From RUG11867 sp964472425 (GTDB taxonomy: Bacteria > Bacillota_I > Bacilli_A > RF39 > UBA660), in contig CAYYLF010000079.1 in the NCBI GenBank assembly GCA_964472425.1, forward strand, positions 1 to 5,629: a stretch of DNA of 5,629 nt. The letters are read 5' to 3'. Positions within the stretch are counted from its first letter, which is position 1, and each line of letters begins with the position of its first letter. The notes beneath the pieces are model-generated. The model did not search any database. It had not been told where the DNA came from and worked only from the letters and a program-made list of their open reading frames with translations. The translations under genes were made by a program, and so were the position numbers. Positions 1 through 5,560 of the stretch are shown piece after piece.

Positions 1-5
1 TTTTT

Positions 6-23
6 TTGACAAAAGATTGTCAA
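6..23. repeat. Short perfect inverted repeat
   Basis: TTGACA (6-11) and TGTCAA (18-23) are exact reverse complements separated by six bases. A T-run precedes the repeat on the plus strand, so neither strand has a T-run after the hairpin and it does not look like an intrinsic terminator. It could be a regulator-binding site. The left TTGACA resembles a -35 box, but no -10 box follows at a usable distance. Confidence 0.35.
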
Positions 24-153
24 TGCGAGCCAACTTTATGAGTGGCGTCAAATAATACCCTTCACTTATTATTATACCGGAAAGTTGAGATTTTTCTCAT
101 TTAAAACGGGGCAAATGTCAAGAAAATAGAACATTGGTTCGTTTATTGCAGAA

Positions 154-208
154 ACTCCATTTTTGCTGAAACCCAGATGTAGAAAGAGTTTAAGGCCGAA
201 AATGGGGT
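154..208. repeat. Potential long-stem hairpin upstream of murT
   Basis: ACTCCATTTT (154-163) can pair with AAAATGGGGT (199-208): ten base pairs including one G-T wobble, enclosing 35 bases. A nested AAACTC/GAGTTT pair (152-157 with 186-191) is a competing fold. No T-run follows on either strand, so it is not a simple terminator. It lies upstream of the best murT promoter, so it would be a leader RNA structure only if transcription also starts further upstream. No known riboswitch class was recognised. Confidence 0.35.
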
Positions 209-250
209 CAAAAAGTTACAAAAATTAAAAATTGGCAAAAAGGAACGAAT

Positions 251-270
251 AGTCACTTTTGATAGTGGCT
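251..270. repeat. Inverted repeat abutting the murT -35 box
   Basis: AGTCACT (251-257) and AGTGGCT (264-270) form a 7-bp stem with one G-T pair and a 6-base loop. The right arm touches the -35 hexamer of the predicted murT promoter. That placement suits an operator for an activator or repressor, but the bound protein cannot be inferred. It is not followed by a T-run, so termination is unlikely. Confidence 0.35.
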
Positions 271-297
271 TGTAAACGAGTATAAAAGGTGTATACT
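270..297 (+). promoter_or_regulatory. Predicted promoter of murT-gatD
   Basis: TTGTAA (270-275) as -35 and TATACT (292-297) as -10 are separated by 16 bases, matching the vegetative consensus at 4 of 6 and 5 of 6 positions. Transcription would begin near 304, giving a leader of about 65 bases with the murT ribosome binding site intact. Confidence 0.55.
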
Positions 298-342
298 AGG
301 TACATCATTTGTTGCATTTGAGTGGCATTTTTGTATCCAAAA

Positions 343-351
343 TGGTATAAT
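343..351 (+). promoter_or_regulatory. Possible second -10 box close to murT
   Basis: TGG-TATAAT (343-351) is a perfect extended -10 box. The matching -35 position (323-328, TGGCAT) is poor. Initiation would fall near 358, inside the murT ribosome binding site, so transcripts from here would be almost leaderless and may be poorly translated. It may be a minor promoter or a chance match. Confidence 0.25.
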
Positions 352-353
352 CG

Positions 354-362
354 AGGTGGTGA
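354..362 (+). promoter_or_regulatory. Ribosome binding site that fixes the murT start
   Basis: AGGTGGTGA matches the AGGAGGTGA consensus at 8 of 9 positions and ends 7 bases before the ATG at 370. An in-frame ATG at 322 lies upstream of this site and would add 16 residues atypical of the family, so 370 is preferred. Confidence 0.75.
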
Positions 363-369
363 TAACGAT

Positions 370-1719
370 ATGAGAACGAGTATTTCGATAGCAATATGTA
401 AACTCGTGACCGGCCTTTGCAAATTGGTCGGTCCCATTATAAAGAAGGAAGGAAGCGTTTTTCCGGGAAGTTGTGCTCTAAAGTGGCAGCCTAAAGTCTT
501 AGAAAAAATAAAGTATCCTCGTCATGTGGTCGTCGTGACAGGATCTTCCGGCAAAGGTTCGACGACGGCCATGTTGGCTCACATTTTAGAGGGAAGTGGC
601 AAGCGAGTCGTGTGGAACAAGAACGGCTCGAACGTCCGAACGGCCATCGCGACTTTGGTGTTGAACAATTCGCGAGTTTTTTCACACGAGTTAGACGCGG
701 ACGTGCTCCTTTTGGAAATGGACGAAAGATTCATAACGGGGACTTTTAAACCCGGGACTATAAGTCATATGGCGATTACGAACGTGACGCGAGATCAGCC
801 TTCTAGAAATGTCCACCCGGAGTTCATATACGAAAAAATTGCCGAAAGTTTCGATGACGATATGACTCTCGTGTCGAACGTGGATGACCCGATTTTGAAT
901 CGAGCTAGGTATACGCATGCCGGAAAGACGATTACGTACGGAGTCGGTGTGACAAAAGTCGACAGCAAAAGTGAACCTGATTATGCGGTCGACGGGGCGT
1001 ATTGTCCTAGTTGCCATTCCAAGCTTGTCTACGAGTCTTACCATTACGGACATTTGGGCGTATACGATTGTCCGGTGTGTTCGTTCGGGCGAGGCCCGGT
1101 CGATTATGAAGCTACGAAGGTCGATTTGAAAAAAGGCTGCTTTCAAGTTGCCGGGCACGAATTGAAACTCAATAAAAAGGTTTTCTTTGCCGTCTATTAT
1201 ACCCTACTCGCTTACGTTTTAGCTTCGGCTATCGGTATTTCGGAAGAAGATATTTTGAGAGAGATAAACGAAGACGAGATGGATAGCAAGCGCGGGAAAA
1301 GTTACATGCTCGGAAGTAGAAAGATAGAGATGTTGGAATCGAAGAACGAAAATGCTTTGTCGTATTTGCAGTCTATAGAGTATATCGTGTCTCAACCGGG
1401 CAAGAAGACCGTAATCATGGGTTTCGAGAACGTTTCTCGCCGATATAAGTACAACGATTTGTCGTGGCTTTGGGATGTCGAGTTTGAAGCTTTGAACGAC
1501 AAAAGAATCGACCGAATATTCTTAATCGGACGATTCCGATACGACGTGGCAGAGAGATTAGACTATGCCGGCATCGATAAGGATAAAGTCATTTTAGTCG
1601 AAGATTTGGCAAGTCTTTTGAAGATGGTCGAAGAGAAGAGCCAAGGCGATATATATACGATGGTCTGTTTCGATATGACGGCCATCATCAAAAGTTTACT
1701 CGAGGAGGAAAACAGATGA
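370..1719 (+). CDS. murT: MurT-like Mur ligase subunit (lipid II isoglutaminyl synthase family)
   Basis: This 449-residue protein resembles MurT, the ATP-dependent ligase half of the cytoplasmic MurT/GatD complex that converts D-Glu of lipid II to D-isoglutamine. Visible features, in order: a family-like N-terminus ending in FPGSCALK (31-38); the P-loop TGSSGKGSTT (57-66); the Mur core with LLLEMDE (113-119) and RDQ (141-143); a four-Cys zinc ribbon (C212, C215, C234, C237) as in MurT; and a C-terminal MurT/DUF1727 domain with NDLSWLWD (362-369). By alignment from memory, D363 may be the Asp that completes the GatD triad in other species. The P-loop GKGS is closer to FolC than to the usual GKTT, and the family's KNP-GFN stretch is replaced by KNENAL (325-330). 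The start at 370 is chosen over 322 from the ribosome binding site. The gene overlaps gatD by four bases. The family call is firm, but the reaction is uncertain because the partner lacks its catalytic residues. Confidence 0.85.
   Translation: MRTSISIAICKLVTGLCKLVGPIIKKEGSVFPGSCALKWQPKVLEKIKYPRHVVVVTGSSGKGSTTAMLAHILEGSGKRVVWNKNGSNVRTAIATLVLNNSRVFSHELDADVLLLEMDERFITGTFKPGTISHMAITNVTRDQPSRNVHPEFIYEKIAESFDDDMTLVSNVDDPILNRARYTHAGKTITYGVGVTKVDSKSEPDYAVDGAYCPSCHSKLVYESYHYGHLGVYDCPVCSFGRGPVDYEATKVDLKKGCFQVAGHELKLNKKVFFAVYYTLLAYVLASAIGISEEDILREINEDEMDSKRGKSYMLGSRKIEMLESKNENALSYLQSIEYIVSQPGKKTVIMGFENVSRRYKYNDLSWLWDVEFEALNDKRIDRIFLIGRFRYDVAERLDYAGIDKDKVILVEDLASLLKMVEEKSQGDIYTMVCFDMTAIIKSLLEEENR
1703..1708 (+). 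promoter_or_regulatory. Ribosome binding site of gatD inside the murT 3' end
   Basis: AGGAGG lies 7 bases before ATG 1716 and 10 before ATG 1719, so either of the two tandem start codons could be used; they differ by one Met. The overlap implies translational coupling to murT. Confidence 0.75.
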
Positions 1720-2435
1720 TGAGAAAAAAGAAGATAAGGATTGCACACCTCTATTACGATCTCATGAACTTGTATGGCGAAAATGGAAATATCAAGGTTC
1801 TTGAGCATCTGATAGAAAGTCAAGGCATCGACGTACAAATCGATAGATTTTCGCTCGGAGACAAGATAGATTTTAAAAAGTACGATTTCTTCTACTGGGG
1901 TTCCGGGACCGAAGAAGCGGCTCTTCTGGCTTTGGGAGATGCAAAAAAATTCAAGGACGACATAAAACGGTCCATCCGAGAAGGTCGCGTGTTTTTAGTT
2001 ACCGGCAATGCGATGCAATTGTTCGGGAGTAAAATAATCACGCGCGATGGTCGGACGGCAGAAGGCCTCAAGTTATTCGATTATGAAGCTTATCCAGCAC
2101 CCGAAAGAGTGGTCGGCGAACAAGTTCGCGTGTTCGAAGGGGCAAAGGAAATCGAAGGCAGGTACGTGGTCGGATTCAAAAATTGCGATGAGGTTATAAC
2201 AAACAATAGTTATGATAAGCCATTCGGGGAGCAAGATAATATCAGAGTAGAGAATTTTTTCGGGATGATGTTTTTTGGGCCGGTTTTGGCGAGAAATCCC
2301 TACTTTGCCGATTATCTTTTGAACATCTTGTTCGAACGTAGGGATTTGGAATACGTACCGAATACTGATAGACTCGATTATGTCGCCTACCGAACATATG
2401 TCAAAAACTTTGTATCGAATGCCAACTTAGACTAG
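1716..2435 (+). CDS. gatD: GatD-like class I glutamine amidotransferase, catalytic residues missing
   Basis: This 239-residue protein is placed next to murT exactly as GatD is, and keeps the family scaffold: HLYYDLMNLYGENGN (11-25, like the HLYPDLLNLYGDRGN start of GatD), a central QLFG (101-104), GFKN (153-156) and GPVLARNP (188-195). GatD normally hydrolyses glutamine and passes ammonia to MurT. Here the nucleophile loop, usually CGGYQ, reads GNAMQ (97-101), putting Gly at the Cys position. The catalytic His, usually in YLHGP, reads MFFGP (185-189), putting Phe there. The usual GGGQD reads GSGTE (62-66). The only Cys in the protein is C157, where the family has the His of GFENH. It is therefore predicted not to hydrolyse glutamine by the usual Cys-His-Asp route. 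It may be a structural or regulatory partner, use free ammonia, or use a different substrate. I have an uncertain memory of similar TGN-type relatives in Clostridia. Membership is fairly sure; function is not. Confidence 0.75.
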   Translation: MMRKKKIRIAHLYYDLMNLYGENGNIKVLEHLIESQGIDVQIDRFSLGDKIDFKKYDFFYWGSGTEEAALLALGDAKKFKDDIKRSIREGRVFLVTGNAMQLFGSKIITRDGRTAEGLKLFDYEAYPAPERVVGEQVRVFEGAKEIEGRYVVGFKNCDEVITNNSYDKPFGEQDNIRVENFFGMMFFGPVLARNPYFADYLLNILFERRDLEYVPNTDRLDYVAYRTYVKNFVSNANLD

Positions 2436-2461
2436 ATACTATGGACAACTCATGTTATAAT
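2433..2461 (+). promoter_or_regulatory. Predicted promoter of deoD-ada
   Basis: The -10 box TATAAT (2456-2461) is perfect and preceded by TG-T (2453-2455), an extended -10. TAGATA (2433-2438), overlapping the gatD stop codon, matches the -35 consensus at 4 of 6 positions with a 17-base spacer. Transcription would start near 2468, giving a leader of about 17 bases that includes the deoD ribosome binding site. No terminator separates it from gatD, so read-through from murT-gatD is also possible. Confidence 0.6.
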
Positions 2462-2471
2462 CTTATATGAT

Positions 2472-2480
2472 AGGATGTGA
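2472..2480 (+). promoter_or_regulatory. Ribosome binding site that fixes the deoD start
   Basis: AGGATGTGA matches AGGAGGTGA at 8 of 9 positions and ends 4 bases before ATG 2485. The earlier in-frame ATG at 2467 lies upstream of this site and at the predicted transcription start, so 2485 is preferred. Confidence 0.65.
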
Positions 2481-2484
2481 TTAT

Positions 2485-3201
2485 ATGGAACCTGTACACA
2501 TAGTTACAGATAAAGATAATATAAGCGAACTCGTGCTCATGCCGGGCGACCCTCTTCGGGCGAAGTATATTGCAGAAAACTTTTTGAGTGATGCGGTGCT
2601 CGTGAACGAGGTTAGGAATATGCTCGGATATACGGGTTATTATAAGGGTAAGAGAGTGACGGTCATCGGTTCGGGAATGGGAATTCCTTCGATGGGCATC
2701 TATTCTTACGAGTTGGCGAAGTTTTACGGCGTCAAAAAGATAATAAGAATCGGAAGTGCCGGTTCGGCGAATGAGAATGTGTTGGTCCGTGATTTGGTCG
2801 TCGCGACGAGTGCGAAGAGTTTATCGACATTCGCTTTGTCGTTTTCAGGAGACGAATCGCACGAAATGATGGCCTCCCCTTCTCTAGTCGAAGATATAAG
2901 AGCCGTGGTCGATTCGGTCGAGTCTAAGGTCGTTTTCGACGACATATTGACGAGCGACATCTTCGACGTATATAGCGACATCGACAGAACTATGAAGCTG
3001 GTCAACTGTACTAACCCTTCGGCGGTCGAGATGGAGGCGTTCGGACTGTATCACATTGCAAAAATTACTGGCATCGACGCCGCGGCAATCGTGACTATCG
3101 TCGATTCGAAGTATACACCCGACATCGTTCTTACTAGTGAGGAACGAGAGACATCCTTGAACGATATGATAACTTTGGCGTTGGAGGCAATTATAAGATG
3201 A
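2485..3201 (+). CDS. deoD: Purine nucleoside phosphorylase, DeoD type
   Basis: This 238-residue protein closely matches hexameric DeoD, which cleaves purine (deoxy)ribonucleosides with phosphate to give the free base and (deoxy)ribose-1-phosphate in the cytoplasm. It carries VLMPGDPLRAKYIAE (17-31), MLGYTG (46-51), GMGIPSMGIY (64-73), IRIGSAG (87-93) and VEMEAFG (181-187). By comparison with E. coli DeoD, the phosphate ligands G21, R25, R44, R88 and S91, the neighbour-contributed H5, the ribose-contacting E182-M183-E184 and the catalytic pair D207 and R221 are all present. The retained Asp predicts acceptance of both 6-amino and 6-oxo purines, so adenosine and inosine. Length is typical (E. 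coli 239). The stop overlaps the ada start by four bases, pairing deamination with phosphorolysis. Confidence 0.95.
   Translation: MEPVHIVTDKDNISELVLMPGDPLRAKYIAENFLSDAVLVNEVRNMLGYTGYYKGKRVTVIGSGMGIPSMGIYSYELAKFYGVKKIIRIGSAGSANENVLVRDLVVATSAKSLSTFALSFSGDESHEMMASPSLVEDIRAVVDSVESKVVFDDILTSDIFDVYSDIDRTMKLVNCTNPSAVEMEAFGLYHIAKITGIDAAAIVTIVDSKYTPDIVLTSEERETSLNDMITLALEAIIR
3183..3187 (+). promoter_or_regulatory. Ribosome binding site of ada inside the deoD 3' end
   Basis: GGAGG ends 10 bases before ATG 3198, within the last codons of deoD. This supports translational coupling and the chosen ada start. Confidence 0.65.
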
Positions 3202-4151
3202 AGAAGTATGAAAGTTTAAAAAAGGTGGATTTACATTGTCATTTGGAAGGCTCACTAAACCCTGTAAAAGTGTCCAAATGGACGAGAAAATCGATTGGCG
3301 AGGCCGAGAGTGCCTTGATACTAGAAACTGCTGGAGATATGGAGAATTACAAAGCCGTGAGCGAGTATGCGGTTACCCTACTTCAGACGAAGGCGAGACT
3401 CAAGGAAGCTGCTCAGGAACTTTGCAAAGAATTGAAAAACGAGAACGTGGTGTATGCCGAGATAAGATTGGACCCATATGCTCATTTGGATAAGGATTTG
3501 ACTATGAAAGAGGTCGTCGAGGCGACTTTGGAGGGTTTGTCTTCTAGTACTTTGAAGGCGAATCTCATATTGACGATGAACAGAAAGTACGATTTCGAGA
3601 CGAATAAGTCGATTATCGATTTGGCCAAGAAGTTCTTGAAGAAAGGTGTCTGTGCGGTCGATTTAGTTGGGCCCGGTAATGGAAACGACGTGAAACCTTT
3701 CAAAGAATTGTTCATCTATGCGGTCGACACGGGCGTACCTTACGTGATACATACGGGAGAACACGATTTCAGAGGTATAGATTCGGCAATCAGTTATGGG
3801 GCTAAACGTATAGGTCATGGGGTCAAGGCCATTACGAGTTTTGAGACTATGGAAAAACTCAAAAAGCACAAAATTCCTTTAGAAATTTGTTTGACTGCGA
3901 ACATGGCTACGGGTCTTTATCGAAAGTATAGCGACCATCCAGTGCAGAGACTCATCGATTCGGGGGTCATGGTTACAATCAATACGGACAACAGGACGGT
4001 CAATAAGACCTCTTTGACGGATGAATACAATCTTTTGAATAAGTACTTCGGTTTGACTATCAAAGATTTCAACGAGATGAACAAGATTGCGATAGAACAT
4101 TCTTTCTTGAGTGACGAAGAGAAGAAAGATTTGTTGGTCGAGTTCATATAA
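3198..4151 (+). CDS. ada: Adenosine deaminase
   Basis: This 317-residue zinc hydrolase of the adenosine/AMP deaminase family converts (deoxy)adenosine to (deoxy)inosine and ammonia. Visible motifs: DLHCHLEGS (11-19) with zinc ligands H13 and H15; YAEIRLDP (86-93); VDLVGPG (154-160); HTGE (185-188) with zinc ligand H185 and catalytic E188; RIGHG (204-208) with catalytic H207; LEICLTAN (228-235); and INTDN (261-265) with zinc ligand D264. Two deviations from the textbook enzyme are visible: the usual Asp-Asp pair is Asp-Asn (N265), and the CPTSN-like loop reads CLTAN. I recall NTDN in other Firmicute family members, so it need not impair activity. Length is slightly below the common 330-350. 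Adenine deaminase or another branch of the superfamily is possible, but pairing with deoD favours adenosine. A terminator follows 10 bases after the stop. Confidence 0.88.
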   Translation: MKKYESLKKVDLHCHLEGSLNPVKVSKWTRKSIGEAESALILETAGDMENYKAVSEYAVTLLQTKARLKEAAQELCKELKNENVVYAEIRLDPYAHLDKDLTMKEVVEATLEGLSSSTLKANLILTMNRKYDFETNKSIIDLAKKFLKKGVCAVDLVGPGNGNDVKPFKELFIYAVDTGVPYVIHTGEHDFRGIDSAISYGAKRIGHGVKAITSFETMEKLKKHKIPLEICLTANMATGLYRKYSDHPVQRLIDSGVMVTINTDNRTVNKTSLTDEYNLLNKYFGLTIKDFNEMNKIAIEHSFLSDEEKKDLLVEFI

Positions 4152-4160
4152 GAGCAATAG

Positions 4161-4192
4161 AAAACATACCTGCGACTCGGGTATGTTTTTTT
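4161..4192 (+). terminator. Intrinsic terminator after ada
   Basis: AAAACATACC (4161-4170) pairs fully with GGTATGTTTT (4180-4189) around a 9-base loop, and the T-run continues to 4192. It lies in the 45-base gap between the convergent ada and surface-protein genes. On the minus strand only a TTTTCTATT tract follows the stem, so it may also stop minus-strand transcription, but less efficiently. Confidence 0.9.
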
Positions 4193-4196
4193 GAGG

Positions 4197-5357
4197 TTAT
4201 AGAATTTGATACGGATTTCCCTGGCTTCCGTCCCCGCTTTTTATGGCGATTTCCGAGTCCAGAAAGACCGTCGGGCGAACCCCATTAGTGTTGAACACGT
4301 AGTTGCTACTGTCGCTGTACACAAGGCCGTACGAGCTCACAACGAACGCGTTGTTCGCAGTCGCCGCATTCGGCGATATGGTCCATTGATAATCACTGTT
4401 ATACAACCAGCCTGCACTTGGGGTTCCTTTATTACAATTAAATCCATTAGTATAGCATGTATTATCTACTCCTTTTCCATATGTATATACATAATCACTT
4501 GGATATATTAGACCTATGTTTGCTATTATATTTGTCGTTCTCGTTTCTCCACTACAGCTTCCTCTTGTTATGCATGTTGTAGTTCCCCTCTCAAAGTTAT
4601 AATAATCTGGGCCTCCTAAGTTTTTATATGCACTTGAGCCTCCTAAGTACCATTTTACTTTTGCGATTTGTGAACGGGCTGTAGAACTTAACCCTTTTAC
4701 ACTTGCTGTACTAGTGTAACTTCCACTTTGATTATAATAATCTCCATTTAATAGAATTTGTAATGGTGCAGTTGACCATTCATTATTATCAATTGAATCC
4801 CATTTTAAATCTCCTATCGATTCGTTTCTTATTATTTTCATTAATGGCTTCTTTTCTCCTGACTCTGTCTCGACCGTGAATACTCCTATTATTCTCCATG
4901 TCTCGTTGTTGAAAGTTATATAGTTATTTGGTTCGTTTCCTATGTACCTGTAGTCCCTTCTCTCTTCTTCGGTCCAACCTGCAGTTTGTTCAGCCTCTGG
5001 ATGGTCGAACGCAAACATCTCTTTCTTGTTTCCTGATGCATATGTAGTTACACTTGCATCGTTGGCCTTCGCAATCAACATATCCGCACTTGGATTCGCA
5101 CTAGTCACGACGTCGAAATAAACTGTACATTCATCGCTCGTCTTAACTTTCAAACTCAGAGCTTTTGTACTAGAGTTTTGACTTATCACTCCCCCATTCT
5201 TGCAACTACTCTTCTCGGTATTTAATACATACCCGTCCTTCGGAAATTCCTGAGCATCGCTCAAGTTGTAATTGCCTTCTTCATCTTGAATGTACATCGC
5301 TATCATGCTGCCTGAGCTCGAAGGTATTTTTGTTATATTTTGGAAATCATTGTTCAT
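4197..5357 (-). CDS. Putative membrane-anchored surface protein (DUF6273-like)
   Basis: From ATG 5357 this frame gives 386 residues. It resembles a family of surface proteins I associate with uncultured Firmicutes: an N-terminal small domain with GYVLNTEKSSC (42-52) and CTVYFD (77-82), then a larger domain with YIGNEPNNYITFN (138-150), TWRIIGVF (153-160), IYPSDY (284-289), WLYNSDYQWTISP (317-329) and a C-terminus with GVRPTVFLDSE (359-369) and GDGSQGNPYQI (375-385). DUF6273 is my best guess from memory. Six Cys (52, 77, 262, 268, 301, 308) could form extracellular disulfides. Function is unknown. ATG 5357 is almost certainly not the true start: it has no good ribosome binding site, and the same frame upstream encodes a hydrophobic segment (5414 to 5364: GIGVLVAIGIFSLGICF) preceded only by a stop. 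The likely start is ATG 5461 in another frame, joined by a -1 shift at 5414-5420 to give 421 residues. Internal composition is mosaic. Confidence 0.72.
   Translation of the reverse strand: MNNDFQNITKIPSSSGSMIAMYIQDEEGNYNLSDAQEFPKDGYVLNTEKSSCKNGGVISQNSSTKALSLKVKTSDECTVYFDVVTSANPSADMLIAKANDASVTTYASGNKKEMFAFDHPEAEQTAGWTEEERRDYRYIGNEPNNYITFNNETWRIIGVFTVETESGEKKPLMKIIRNESIGDLKWDSIDNNEWSTAPLQILLNGDYYNQSGSYTSTASVKGLSSTARSQIAKVKWYLGGSSAYKNLGGPDYYNFERGTTTCITRGSCSGETRTTNIIANIGLIYPSDYVYTYGKGVDNTCYTNGFNCNKGTPSAGWLYNSDYQWTISPNAATANNAFVVSSYGLVYSDSSNYVFNTNGVRPTVFLDSEIAIKSGDGSQGNPYQIL
4611..4648. repeat. 11-bp direct repeat inside the surface gene
   Basis: GCCTCCTAAGT occurs at 4611-4621 and again at 4638-4648, 27 bases apart, so the repeat unit is exactly nine codons. 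It encodes the two LGG triplets (residues 238-240 and 247-249). Recombination between copies would add or remove nine residues in frame. Confidence 0.6.
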
Positions 5358-5407
5358 TCTTTCAAAGCATATTCCTAAACTGAATATCCCAATCGCAACT
5401 AAAACTC

Positions 5408-5461
5408 CTATACCTTTTTCTTCACTTTTACATCATCCTCTTTTCCTAAATTAGAGTACAT
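5408..5461 (-). CDS. Out-of-frame N-terminus of the surface protein
   Basis: ATG 5461 follows a strong AGGAGG and reads MYSNLGKEDDVKVKKKV before TAG (5410-5408). Dropping back one base at G-AAA-AAG (5420-5414) leads straight into the hydrophobic segment and ectodomain of the downstream frame. The joined protein has 16 polar residues ending in KKK, then a membrane span: a normal signal-anchor layout. GTG 5425, preceded by GAGGATGAT (5440-5432), is an alternative start in the same frame. The break can be a programmed -1 frameshift, a variable A-tract (five A here, six would restore the frame), a mutation, or a sequencing error. Translated as it stands, it is only a 17-residue peptide. Confidence 0.6.
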   Translation of the reverse strand: MYSNLGKEDDVKVKKKV

Positions 5462-5471
5462 AAAAGACTGG

Positions 5472-5477
5472 CCTCCT
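5472..5477 (-). promoter_or_regulatory. Ribosome binding site of the surface gene
   Basis: On the minus strand AGGAGG lies 10 bases before ATG 5461. It is the strongest such site upstream of the gene and decides in favour of 5461 as the start, even though that start is out of frame with the ectodomain. Confidence 0.65.
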
Positions 5478-5536
5478 GCCCACATATTTTTTCAGTTGGT
5501 GATACTCTAACTGCTCGTTTTTCCAAGCAATTAAAA

Positions 5537-5559
5537 GGAACTACAGTCTTCTATAGTCC
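5537..5559 (-). promoter_or_regulatory. Imperfect palindrome at the surface-gene transcription start
   Basis: On the minus strand GGACTATAG (5559-5551) and CTGTAGTTCC (5546-5537) pair with one bulge and one G-T around AAGA. The predicted transcription start (near 5554) falls inside the palindrome, so it reads better as a DNA operator than as a transcript hairpin. The regulator is unknown. Confidence 0.35.
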
Positions 5560-5560
5560 T

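Larger units (their letters stand above)
1..369. other. Intergenic region upstream of murT
   Basis: I see no convincing gene here. The plus frame open from base 2 ends at TAA 53-55 and gives only 17 residues with no recognisable motif, so a 3' gene end at the left edge cannot be shown. The stretch is AT-rich and carries a short inverted repeat at the left edge, a longer potential hairpin at 154-208, a near-perfect direct repeat (TTGCAGAAAC 146-155 and TTGCTGAAAC 163-172), a second inverted repeat at 251-270 and the likely murT promoter at 270-297. The minus strand has a TATAAT box (76 to 71) without a good -35, so a divergent promoter is only a weak possibility. Confidence 0.6.

Noticed and set aside
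2..55. 3' end of an upstream plus-strand gene at the left edge
   Set aside because: Only 17 residues before TAA, no recognisable motif, and another frame (10-129) is also open for 39 codons without a start, so neither can be supported.
116..121. Minus-strand TTGACA as a divergent -35 box
   Set aside because: No -10 box lies 15-19 bases downstream; the nearest candidates are 11 and 39 bases away.
322..369. Longer murT start at ATG 322
   Set aside because: It would place the strong ribosome binding site at 354-362 inside the gene and add 16 residues unlike other MurT N-termini. ATG 370 has the proper spacing.
691..1158. 155-codon open frame on the minus strand inside murT
   Set aside because: It lies wholly opposite the conserved Mur ligase core, has no ribosome binding site and no recognisable protein features. 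It is a shadow of the real gene.
2467..2484. Longer deoD start at ATG 2467
   Set aside because: It coincides with the predicted transcription start and lacks a ribosome binding site. ATG 2485 follows AGGATGTGA and gives the normal DeoD N-terminus with His at position 5.
1716..3201. Possible TGA-as-Trp genetic code
   Set aside because: murT and deoD both end at TGA within ATGA overlaps with the next gene and at normal family lengths, and Trp codons are TGG.
2884..3255. 123-codon minus-strand frame across deoD and ada
   Set aside because: It is antisense to two well-recognised genes, with no family resemblance. It is an accidental open frame.
5364..5414. Lipoprotein lipobox at LGIC in the surface protein membrane segment
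   Set aside because: Position -1 before Cys is Ile rather than Gly, Ala or Ser, so lipidation is unlikely. A transmembrane anchor fits better.
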